A stretch of DNA of 28,090 nt, taken from positions 1 to 28,090 of the forward strand of contig JANNPN010000011.1 in NCBI GenBank assembly GCA_031400185.1. The letters run 5' to 3'. How positions within the stretch are numbered: position 1 is the first letter of the stretch; each line of letters begins with the position of its first letter. The stretch is from UTPRO1 sp031400185. GTDB taxonomy: Bacteria; Desulfobacterota; Binatia; UTPRO1. The notes beneath the pieces are model-generated. The model saw nothing but the letters and a program-made list of their open reading frames with translations. It was not told the DNA's origin and did not search any database. Of the stretch, positions 1 through 7,094 are shown piece by piece. Both the position numbers and the translations under genes were made by a program.

Positions 1-702
1 GATGCGACCGTCGACCAGGTGAACGATGCGATTCGCGTACGCCGCCATGTCCTCCTCGTGCGTGACCATCGCGATGCTGATGCCCTGATCGCGGTTCAAC
101 GAGGTGAGTAGGTCCATGATCTCCCGGCTGCGCTCGCTGTCGAGGTTGCCGGTGGGCTCGTCGGCGAGCAGCAGGGCGGGCCGCGTCACGATCGCGCGCG
201 CGCTCGCGACTCGCTGTTGCTGGCCCCCGGACAGCTCGGCTGCCGTGTGGCGTTCCCAAGCGGCGAGCCCGACCGCGTCGAGTGCGGCGCGCGCGGCGGC
301 GCGCCGTCGCTCGACCGGCTGCCCGCGGTACAGCAGCGGCAGCTCGACGTTCTCGAGCGCGGAGGTGCGCGCGAGCAAGGTGGAGCCTTGGAACACGAAG
401 CCGAGGAAGTGGCGGCGCAGCAGCGCACGCCGGTTACGATCGAGGGTCTCGACGGCAACGTCACGGAACCGATACGTGCCGCTCGTCGGCACGTCGAGGC
501 AGCCGAGAATGTTCATCATGGTCGACTTGCCGGAGCCGCTCGGTCCCATGATCGCAACGAACTCGCCTTCCTCGATCATGAGGTCCACACCCTCGAGCGC
601 CCGGAACGCGTTCGGGCCACTGCCGTACGTTCGCGTGACGCCTTCGAGCGCGACGACCTGCGGCGAGGTCGCGCCCGCCTCACTGTGCAGCGGTGCCGGC
701 AT
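1..702 (-). CDS. MacB/LolD-type ABC transporter ATP-binding protein (partial, 3' end beyond the window)
   Basis: This is the ATPase of a tripartite efflux pump, powering export from the periplasm through the adaptor and outer-membrane protein encoded upstream. Translation gives 234 residues with no stop before the window edge. Walker A GPSGSGKS lies at residues 53-60, a Q-loop glutamine at about 105 (FVFQGS), the signature LSGGQ at 157-161, Walker B LLLADE followed by PTGNLDS at 177-188, and the switch histidine at about 215 (VTHEE). The LADEPTGNLDS wording is typical of the MacB/LolD family. One oddity is SARA where AIARA is usual after the signature. The ATG at 702 overlaps the end of the adaptor gene by 23 nt, which suggests translational coupling. 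MacB can be a single chain with a fused permease domain, or the permease can be a separate gene; that part lies outside the window. The substrate is unknown. Confidence 0.93.
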   Translation of the reverse strand, partial: MPAPLHSEAGATSPQVVALEGVTRTYGSGPNAFRALEGVDLMIEEGEFVAIMGPSGSGKSTMMNILGCLDVPTSGTYRFRDVAVETLDRNRRALLRRHFLGFVFQGSTLLARTSALENVELPLLYRGQPVERRRAAARAALDAVGLAAWERHTAAELSGGQQQRVASARAIVTRPALLLADEPTGNLDSERSREIMDLLTSLNRDQGISIAMVTHEEDMAAYANRIVHLVDGRI

Positions 703-1972
703 CGGTGACCACCCGGTCGCCAGGCACGAGGGTGCCACCGGTGACCTCCGTTTGACGTCCGTCCGTGGAGCCGGTCGTGATCGCGACCGGCTCTGGTTCG
801 GCGGTACGCAGGACCCATACCGTTCGCGTACCTGTCTCGCTGTCCTTCATCGCGACCTTGCGTGTCGTGCGCTCCGGAGGCGGCCCCGGGAGGAGGCTGC
901 CGACGAGCCCGCGGCCACGCGTCTGCGACGCGTCTTCCACCGGCGTGAAGCGCAGCGCCTCGTTCGGAACGAGGAGCACGTCGCTTTCTTGTGCGGTGAC
1001 GATCTCCGCGGTCGCCGTCATGCCCGGCCGTAGGCTCAGGTCGTCGTTCTCTACGCGGAGAATGGTCTTGTAGGACACGACGCCGTCGGTCGTGCTCGAG
1101 CCGTACCCGACCCGCGTGATCGTCGCCGGATAGCTCCGCCCCGGGTAGGCATCGACGTTGAACGCCGCGGTCTGTCCCTCACGCACCTGGCCGACGTCCG
1201 CCTCGTCGACCGAGACCTGCAGCTCCATCTGCGAGAGATCCTCGGCGATGGTGAACAGGACCGGGGTCTCGAACGATGCCGCCACCGTCTGCCCTGGCTC
1301 CATCTTGCGTGCCAGCACGATGCCGTCGATCGGCGAGCGGATCGACGCCTTGGCGAGATTCGTGCGATCGGAGCTGAGCGTCGCCCCCGCCTCACTGACC
1401 GCGGCGTCGGCCGCCTGCACGTCCGCCTTGGCCCGCGCCTCCGTAGCCTCGGCGGTTTCCATCTCGGTGCTGGACGGCACCTTGCCGCCCGAGAGCTTCG
1501 CGACGGTTCGCAACCGCTCGACCTTCGCCCGTGACTCCTTCGCCGTTGCTCGTGCCTGTTGGACCTTGGCTTCGGCGGATGCAAGCGCGGCCTCGGACCG
1601 CGTGATCGCGTCGTTCAGCTTCGACAGATCCAGCCGGGCCAGCACCTGCCCCTTCGTGACCTGGTCGTTCTCGTCCACGGTCATCGCCTCGATGAGGCCG
1701 GAGAGCTCGCTCCCGACGTCGACCTGATTCGTGGGCTCGATGGTGCCGGTCGCGGACACGCTCACCCGCAAGCTGCCGCGGCTCACCGTGGCGGTCTCGT
1801 AGCGCTCGGCGGGGCTCTCGCCATGCGACCGCGCAAAGATCAGCGCGCCACCGCAAACGAAAAGCGCGAGGGCGGCCAGGACGATCCACCGTGCGCGTGG
1901 GGTACCCCATCGCGCAACGCCCGCATCAAGAACCGCCGCGACCGACGGGCCAGCGGACGTGGAGACGGTCAT
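680..1972 (-). CDS. MacA-like periplasmic adaptor (HlyD/RND membrane fusion protein)
   Basis: This is a periplasmic adaptor subunit linking an inner-membrane ABC transporter to a TolC-type channel. I place the start at the ATG at 1972, whose ATGA overlaps the stop of the outer-membrane factor gene; an upstream in-frame start at 2023 would lie inside that gene. The product is 430 aa. An N-terminal membrane anchor (about residues 30-48, IVLAALALFVCGGALIF) is followed by the first lipoyl half (VDVGSELSGLIEAMTVDENDQV). Next comes a long Ala/Glu/Lys-rich helical hairpin (about 105-195), then the second lipoyl half (SIRSPIDGIVLARKMEPGQTV). Beta-barrel and membrane-proximal segments end with VPNEALRF and a C-terminal GDRVVTDAG motif. 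The hairpin contains the extra KLSGGKVPSSTEMETAEA segment common in MacA-like adaptors. Substrate specificity cannot be read from the sequence. Confidence 0.93.
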   Translation of the reverse strand: MTVSTSAGPSVAAVLDAGVARWGTPRARWIVLAALALFVCGGALIFARSHGESPAERYETATVSRGSLRVSVSATGTIEPTNQVDVGSELSGLIEAMTVDENDQVTKGQVLARLDLSKLNDAITRSEAALASAEAKVQQARATAKESRAKVERLRTVAKLSGGKVPSSTEMETAEATEARAKADVQAADAAVSEAGATLSSDRTNLAKASIRSPIDGIVLARKMEPGQTVAASFETPVLFTIAEDLSQMELQVSVDEADVGQVREGQTAAFNVDAYPGRSYPATITRVGYGSSTTDGVVSYKTILRVENDDLSLRPGMTATAEIVTAQESDVLLVPNEALRFTPVEDASQTRGRGLVGSLLPGPPPERTTRKVAMKDSETGTRTVWVLRTAEPEPVAITTGSTDGRQTEVTGGTLVPGDRVVTDAGTAAQ

Positions 1973-3423
1973 GACCGGCGCTCTCGTTCTACGTCCTGCG
2001 CCGCTTCGACTGTCGCGGACCAACCACCACCGAGCGCCTTGTAGAGCTGAATCACCGCGATCGTCCCGTTCGCTCGAGCGGTCGTGAGGCTATCCTCGAC
2101 AGTCAGCACGGTGCGCTCCGTATCGAGCACTGTTTGAAAATCGATCAGCCCCGCTGCGTAGCGCTGCCGTGCCAGCACCGCCGCATTGCGCGCCGAATCG
2201 ACTCCACGTGCGAGCGCTGCCGTGCGCTCGCGCGTCTTCACCAGCGACACGAGCGCGTTCTCGACGTCTTCGAGCGCAGCGAGTACGGTGGTTCGATACG
2301 TGGCGAGGGCTTGCTCCTGGATCGCGTCGCGCACCTCGATCCGTGATGCGATCCGACCCGCGTCGAAGATCGTCTGCGTGAGGCTCCCTGCGACGCTCGC
2401 CGCAATCGAGCTCCCGTTCGTGAGCGCGCCGATCGCCAACGCCTCGGGCCCCAGCGAACCCGACAGATTCAGACTCGGATACTTCGCGGCCGTCGCCTCG
2501 CCGACACGGGCACTCTCGGCCGCGAGCGTGCGCTCGGCCGCTACCACGTCCGGTCGCTGGCGGAGCACGTCGGCTGGAATCCCGGTTGTGAGCGGTTCGG
2601 GGATCTGGGGAATCGGGGCAACAGCGGCGAGCTCGTCGGACAGCGCGCCGGGGTCACGTCCTAGAAGGGTCGCGAGCCGATGGTCCGCCTCGGCGCGCGA
2701 CGTCTCGAGTGCGGGAATGGTCGCGCGGGTCTGCTCGACGTTCGTCCCCGCCTGCTCGAGCTCGACGGAGCTCGCGAGCCCCGCGTCCACACGCCACCGC
2801 GTGAGATCCAGCGTCTCACTTTGGCTCGAGAGGTTCGCGCGTGCGATCGCAATACGCGCCTGGAGGGCGCGGAGCTCGACGTAGTTACGTGCCACCTCTG
2901 CCGCGAGCGTCACGTGGACGTCGTGCAGGCTCGCCGTTGCCGCCTCGACGTCGGCGCTCGCCGCCTCGACCGCCCGACGCTGGCCGCCAAACAGGTCCGG
3001 CTCCCACGATGCATCGAAGCCTGCGCTGTAGGACTGCTGACCCGCCCCGGTGCCCGAAACGGCGCTGGTATCCACGTACTGCCCGGACCCGCCGAGCCCC
3101 ATGCTCGGCCAGAGCTCGGCACCGGCGTGACGGCGCTGCGCGCGCGCTTCGCGGAGCTTCGCGCGGGAGGCGTCGACGTCAGGGCTCGCGGCGACCGCTC
3201 GCGCTATCAGGCTCGTCAACTGCGCGTCCCCGAGATGCTGCCACCAGTCAGCGACGTCCAAGCCGCCGGTCGTCTCGCCGGTGAGTCGTCCCGACCATTG
3301 GGACGGCACATGCAGATCGGTCGCCGACGGCCGCACGTAGTCCAGCCCGGCCATGAAGCAGCCGGAGCAAACCGCCAGAGACGCGAGCATGGTGACACGT
3401 TGAACCAAGACGGTGCGGATCAT
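1969..3423 (-). CDS. NodT/OprM-family outer-membrane efflux lipoprotein (TolC-like)
   Basis: This is the outer-membrane channel of the efflux pump, 484 aa from the ATG at 3423. That ATG overlaps the marR stop as ATGA; the reading frame stays open further upstream, but that part lies inside marR. A lipoprotein signal is visible: hydrophobic residues 10-20, then SGC with the likely lipidated Cys22. It is followed by the family hallmark of a short spacer and DYVRP (residues 28-32). Two OEP repeats follow, each rich in Ala/Glu/Arg coiled-coil helices. The typical NodT markers are DWWQHLGD near residue 60, SWEPDLFGG near 140, LRQRPDVVAAE near 280, KYPSLNLSG and the C-terminal YAAGLIDFQTVLDTER. Length is normal for the family (450-500 aa). 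Together with the adaptor and ATPase it forms a complete tripartite exporter apart from the permease portion beyond the window. Confidence 0.95.
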   Translation of the reverse strand: MIRTVLVQRVTMLASLAVCSGCFMAGLDYVRPSATDLHVPSQWSGRLTGETTGGLDVADWWQHLGDAQLTSLIARAVAASPDVDASRAKLREARAQRRHAGAELWPSMGLGGSGQYVDTSAVSGTGAGQQSYSAGFDASWEPDLFGGQRRAVEAASADVEAATASLHDVHVTLAAEVARNYVELRALQARIAIARANLSSQSETLDLTRWRVDAGLASSVELEQAGTNVEQTRATIPALETSRAEADHRLATLLGRDPGALSDELAAVAPIPQIPEPLTTGIPADVLRQRPDVVAAERTLAAESARVGEATAAKYPSLNLSGSLGPEALAIGALTNGSSIAASVAGSLTQTIFDAGRIASRIEVRDAIQEQALATYRTTVLAALEDVENALVSLVKTRERTAALARGVDSARNAAVLARQRYAAGLIDFQTVLDTERTVLTVEDSLTTARANGTIAVIQLYKALGGGWSATVEAAQDVERERRS

Positions 3424-3893
3424 CGAACCTTCTCCGTATCCGTATCGGCGAGAAGGCCTTCGGACATCTTGCGGTAGAGGCGCAACAGCTGCTCCTGCTC
3501 GCTCGCGGCCAGGTAGCGAAGCATCTGCGCGGTGCCGGCCATACGGGCCGCCAGCGCTTCCACGTAGAAACGCTGGCCAGCGGGGGCCAGCGCGACGCGC
3601 ACGACGCGGCGGTTGTCTTCCGGCCGCGCGCGCTGCACGAGGCCGCGCTGGACCATGCGATCGACGATGCGGGTAGCGGTGCTGAGCGGCACCCGCACCC
3701 GCGCAGCCACCTCCCCCATCGTCATCGCGCCCTCCGCTCCGAGCGTGTCGAGCACGGCGATCTCGGAGCGGCTGATGCGCTGCTGTGGCTCCTCGACCTC
3801 GCCGGCGAGTACCAATACCCGCATCATGCGGTCGAGATGCCCGACCAGCTCGCGGGCACGTCGGGCAACCAACCGGGATGGCACGGGACCCAT
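3420..3893 (-). CDS. MarR-family transcriptional regulator
   Basis: This is probably the local repressor of the efflux operon. From the ATG at 3893 the protein has 157 aa. This start is chosen because AGGA lies 5 nt upstream on the minus strand, and because the alternatives (ATG at 3923, TTG at 3938) fall inside a perfect palindrome that looks like its operator. The winged-helix fold is readable: helices with ISRSEIAVLDTL, then MTMGEVAARVRVPLSTATRIVDRMVQRGLV (recognition helix around STATRIVDRMV), then the wing RARPEDNRRVVRVALAPAGQ. The R-P-x-D-x-R-x-V-x-V wing motif is characteristic of MarR proteins. The stop overlaps the start of the outer-membrane factor gene, so the regulator is first in the operon. 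MarR proteins usually release DNA when they bind a small phenolic or drug ligand; the ligand here is unknown. Confidence 0.93.
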   Translation of the reverse strand: MGPVPSRLVARRARELVGHLDRMMRVLVLAGEVEEPQQRISRSEIAVLDTLGAEGAMTMGEVAARVRVPLSTATRIVDRMVQRGLVQRARPEDNRRVVRVALAPAGQRFYVEALAARMAGTAQMLRYLAASEQEQLLRLYRKMSEGLLADTDTEKVR

Positions 3894-3921
3894 TTGCGTC
3901 CTGGGATGTTTCTGGTTGCGC

Positions 3922-3942
3922 ATAGTTGCACATTGCAACTAT
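3922..3942. promoter_or_regulatory. Perfect inverted repeat, candidate MarR operator
   Basis: ATAGTTGCA (3922-3930), spacer CAT, then TGCAACTAT (3934-3942): a perfect 9-bp dyad with a 3-bp spacer. Its size and AT-rich half-sites fit a MarR dimer site. It lies 29 nt upstream of the proposed marR start and downstream of a consensus -35 hexamer, so binding would block the operon promoter (autorepression). It also lies just upstream of the propeller gene on the other strand, so it could affect both directions. Confidence 0.72.
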
Positions 3943-3958
3943 CTTGATCGCGTGTCAA
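3930..3958 (-). promoter_or_regulatory. Possible promoter of the marR-efflux operon
   Basis: On the minus strand, a perfect TTGACA (-35) lies at 3958-3953. With 17-nt spacing the -10 position (3935-3930) falls inside the palindrome and reads CAATGT, a poor match to TATAAT. The -35 and its position are suggestive; the -10 is not convincing. Confidence 0.35.
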
Positions 3959-3979
3959 CGCGGTTTCGCGAGCCGCGGC

Positions 3980-4672
3980 GTGCCGGTCGATCTGCACGGC
4001 GTTGCGTATGCGGCCAACCTGTTCGTTGCGGTCGGCGATAGTGGCGCGATCGCCACGTCGAGCAACGGCGAAAGCTGGACGCTCCCGACGAGCCGGGCGA
4101 CCGAGTCGTTGGAGGCGGTGACGTACGGGGGCGGACTGTTCGTCGCGGTCGGGGACGATGGTGCGCTGCTTACATCCACCGACGGTGCCGACTGGGTCGC
4201 GCAAGACAGCGGGACCAGCGCGACGATTCACGGTGTCGGCTACGGCAACGATCAATTCCTGGCGGTCGGTGACGACGGGCTTCTCCTCACCTCGGAGGAT
4301 GGCGTGCAGTGGACGAGTGTCGCCTCCGATACGGCGGAGTCTGTGCGCGATGTCCGGTACGGAGATGGCACGTGGGTGGTCGTCGGCGCGAACGGATTGG
4401 TTGCGCTATCGGAGGACGGCACCGCCTGGACCACCTCGAGCATCGCTGCCGTGGATCTCGACGGCATCTCCTACGCACAGGGGCGGTTCGTGGTGGTCGG
4501 CACGTCGGGAACGATCCTCCAGTCTACCGATCCGCAGGCGTTGGCCGCGGAAAGTTCGGGAACGACGCAAGACCTTGCGGCGGTAGCGTATGGCGCCGAC
4601 ACGTGGGTGGCCGTAGGTGCGGATGGAGAGATCGTTGTGTCGGACGATGGGGAGGACTGGTCGGCGCTCTAG
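3980..4672 (+). CDS. Six-repeat Ycf48/BNR-like beta-propeller protein
   Basis: The product is 230 aa from a GTG at 3980. A TTG at 3926 would add 18 residues but lies inside the marR operator. The whole protein consists of about six repeats of 37-40 residues. Each has the pattern hydrophobic-x-x-V-x-Y-(x4)-F-V-A-V-G-D-x-G-x-(I/L)-x-T-S-x-D-G-x-x-W. This matches the bladed repeats of Ycf48/HCF136-type and sialidase-like propellers. The first three repeats are crisp and the fifth loses the final DGxxW. No signal peptide, membrane segment or clear Shine-Dalgarno sequence is seen. That is unusual, because such proteins are normally exported, and it raises the possibility of a 5'-truncated gene whose front end was lost when the divergent efflux operon arrived. 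The gene converges on the NHL-propeller gene with 16 nt between stop codons. Function unknown. Confidence 0.68.
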   Translation: MPVDLHGVAYAANLFVAVGDSGAIATSSNGESWTLPTSRATESLEAVTYGGGLFVAVGDDGALLTSTDGADWVAQDSGTSATIHGVGYGNDQFLAVGDDGLLLTSEDGVQWTSVASDTAESVRDVRYGDGTWVVVGANGLVALSEDGTAWTTSSIAAVDLDGISYAQGRFVVVGTSGTILQSTDPQALAAESSGTTQDLAAVAYGADTWVAVGADGEIVVSDDGEDWSAL

Positions 4673-4688
4673 CTGCTTGTGACGTACG

Positions 4689-6836
4689 TCAGGGCGAGAT
4701 CGTGACCGCCCCCCTCTCGTCGACCACGTAGAGGTTCCCCGCTGGGTCGGTGATGATGTCCCCGGGCTCCGAAATTTCGTTGCTGCCGTCGCCACCCTCG
4801 ACGTACTCGCTGATGGTGCCGCCGGGCGTGACCTTGAACACGTTGTGGCTCTGATTGCCGGTGATGAAGAGGTTGCCCGCCGGGTCGGTCGCGATGCCGC
4901 CGATGAACAGCAGGGGGTTCGTGCCGTCGCCCGTGCTGTCCACGATCTGGGTGATGGTGCCGCCCGACGTGATCTTGAAGATCGTGTCGAAGAACCCGTT
5001 GGCGACGTACGTGGTGCCGGCTCCGTCGATCGCGATGCCGACGGGCTGCTTCAGCGTGTTCCCGGCGCCGTCGCCGTTCGGGCCGATGAGCTGGGTGTTG
5101 ACCCCGCCGGTGATCTTGAAGGCGTTGTTGCTGCCGAAGCATGCGAGGTAGACGACCCCGGCCGGGTCGACCGTCATGTAGAACGGACCCGTGATCTTGT
5201 GACCTTGTCCGTCGTTCCCGTTGAAATCGGTGGACATCACGATCGAGGCGGTACCCGTGGGCGTGATCTTGAAGACGTTGGCACTGACGGCGGCCGCAAC
5301 GTAGAGGTTGTGACTCGCGTCGAAGCCCATGACATCCGGGGCGCGGAACTTGTTGACGCCGTCCCCATCGGTGTCGAGGATCAAGACCGGCTCCGCCCCG
5401 GGCGTGATCTTGTAGAGCTCCCCGCTCACACCGCCCTGGGAGCCGATCGTGCTGCCGACATAGACCACATCGCCGTCCGCACCGACGGCGCTCGGCTGGA
5501 CGACCGGCTTCCCGGGACCGTTGCCCATGAGCTCGGTGATCGCGCCGTTCGGAGCGATCTTGAACACGTTGTCGCTGCTCAGACCGATCACGTAGACGGT
5601 GCCGTTGCCGTCCGTGGCGATCCGACTCGGCAACGTGAGCGGGTGCGTCCCGTCGCCCCCAAGGCCGATGATGCGTTGGACGGTGGGCTTCCCGCCACCG
5701 CCGCCGCCCGGTGTCTTGGTGGGGGTGGGAACGGGGACGCAGCCGTTCAGATCGCAGTCGACCTCGGCGAGGAGCTCCTCGGCCTTCGGCGCCTGGAAGC
5801 GCAGCACGTCGTCGACGGCGCCGCCGTTCCGTGCCACGAGACACGCCTGGTAGTCCGCGATCGTCGCGAGCGACGTGCACGAGAGCGCGGCGCGTAGCAT
5901 GGGGGCCGTCAGGAGCGCGTCGAGGTTGCCGCCGGCGGGCGTCCGCAGCGCCGCGAAGACCGACGCGTCACCGCAGGGCTTCGCCGTCGCGGCCCCGATC
6001 GCGATCGCCTTCTCTTCCTGCTTGTCGAGCGCCTTCTGGCAGCCGGCGCGCGCCTTGGTGCGACATTTCGTGAGGTCGTCGCCCGTTTTGGTCTGGGCGC
6101 AGGCGAAGAGCGCGTCGACGCATTTCTCGAGCGTCTTCAATCGGCCGCCGGCGAGCTTGCTTCCCGCCTTCACGATCGCCTTCTCGCACTTGGCGAGCGA
6201 CTTCCCGAGCGCGACGTCGCCGACGTCGCTGCCGGTGCCGGCGTTGTCGTCGAGACACGCGAGGCGTCCAAGATCCGCCGCCGGGACCACCGCCGCGGGC
6301 GGCGGCGTGAACTGGATCAGCTCGAGCGCCCGCGGCACGCCGAGCTGGAAGAGCTGGCTCGCGAGACAGTCGTGCTGCGACGCGACGCACTCGGCCAACG
6401 TCGCGGCGCTCGTCGCCGCCGCCGCCCCGAACGCGGCGCAATCGGTGCCGGCATAGCCGAGGCCGCCGCCGCCCGTCACTTGCGCGGCATCGAGCGTCGC
6501 GCACGCGCCCGTGACGGCACCGACGAACGCCTGGCGCGCCGCCGTGGCGCCCGCGAGCGACTTGAGGCAGCCGTCCCGCGCCTTCGTGATGCATGCCGTC
6601 CGCTTGGCCCCGGCGTCCGCCGCCTCATCGACGGTCTGGATGCATTTGAACACCGCGTCCGTGCATTTCGCGAGCGCGCCGAGCTTCTTGGCGATGAACT
6701 TCGCGCCGGCCTTCTTCAAGGTCGCCTGGCACTTCACGACGACCTTGGGATCGGCGGCCGCATGCGCAGGGGCGGCGATGACGAGCGCGGCGGCGAATGC
6801 GCAGAGCAGTCGAGAGATCGAAAAGCGGTACGTCAT
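4689..6836 (-). CDS. Exported protein: two Cys-rich helical modules plus NHL/SMP-30-like beta-propeller
   Basis: The product is 715 aa from the ATG at 6836, chosen because a strong AAGGAGG lies 8 nt upstream (6845-6851, minus strand) and a signal peptide follows (residues 1-26, ending AHA). Residues about 33-178 and 215-355 are two related helical modules. Each has K-C near its start, L-x-K-C-x-D-A-(V/L)-F-x-C about 20 residues on, then K-C or A-C-x-T-K-A-R-x-G-C. Each ends with a PRALELI/PKAEELL-like tail. A short proline-rich and poly-Gly linker (365-385) leads to a propeller (about 388-715). Its repeats read G-I-A-T-D-x-x-G-N-(L/V)-(Y/F)-(V/I) followed by V-F-K-I-T-P-x-G, as in NHL, Vgb or SMP-30 proteins. 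The protein probably acts in the periplasm or at the cell surface. The binding partner or substrate is unknown, and no catalytic motif is evident. Confidence 0.87.
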   Translation of the reverse strand: MTYRFSISRLLCAFAAALVIAAPAHAAADPKVVVKCQATLKKAGAKFIAKKLGALAKCTDAVFKCIQTVDEAADAGAKRTACITKARDGCLKSLAGATAARQAFVGAVTGACATLDAAQVTGGGGLGYAGTDCAAFGAAAATSAATLAECVASQHDCLASQLFQLGVPRALELIQFTPPPAAVVPAADLGRLACLDDNAGTGSDVGDVALGKSLAKCEKAIVKAGSKLAGGRLKTLEKCVDALFACAQTKTGDDLTKCRTKARAGCQKALDKQEEKAIAIGAATAKPCGDASVFAALRTPAGGNLDALLTAPMLRAALSCTSLATIADYQACLVARNGGAVDDVLRFQAPKAEELLAEVDCDLNGCVPVPTPTKTPGGGGGGKPTVQRIIGLGGDGTHPLTLPSRIATDGNGTVYVIGLSSDNVFKIAPNGAITELMGNGPGKPVVQPSAVGADGDVVYVGSTIGSQGGVSGELYKITPGAEPVLILDTDGDGVNKFRAPDVMGFDASHNLYVAAAVSANVFKITPTGTASIVMSTDFNGNDGQGHKITGPFYMTVDPAGVVYLACFGSNNAFKITGGVNTQLIGPNGDGAGNTLKQPVGIAIDGAGTTYVANGFFDTIFKITSGGTITQIVDSTGDGTNPLLFIGGIATDPAGNLFITGNQSHNVFKVTPGGTISEYVEGGDGSNEISEPGDIITDPAGNLYVVDERGAVTISP

Positions 6837-7094
6837 GGAATGGTCCTCCTTGCAGCAGGAACGCTCAAACTCATGGTGCGATGGGCGCGAAGAGCGTCGG
6901 ATCCCGCCAGCGTCGTCGATTGCTCCGGCGCGAGCGCCGGCAGCGCGAGGGCGGCGGGCTGGCCGATGGCGCATGGCCGGAGGGGATGCATGGAGGGTGA
7001 TCCGGTCCGATGATCGGATCGTCGAGATAGCCGTGATGTCCGGCGCCTGGCAAGCGAAAAAAGCCGAGCCGCGAATCGTTCAGCGACTTTCAGC

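Noticed and set aside
104..1033. Plus-strand open frame of 309 codons
   Set aside because: It lies opposite the ABC ATPase and adaptor genes, is Arg/Ser/Ala-rich and has no domain; it is a shadow of high-GC coding DNA.
7006..7018. Short dyad TCCGAT-G-ATCGGA between the ABC operon and the NHL gene
   Set aside because: Six-bp arms are too short to separate from chance in this DNA, and no promoter could be placed beside it.
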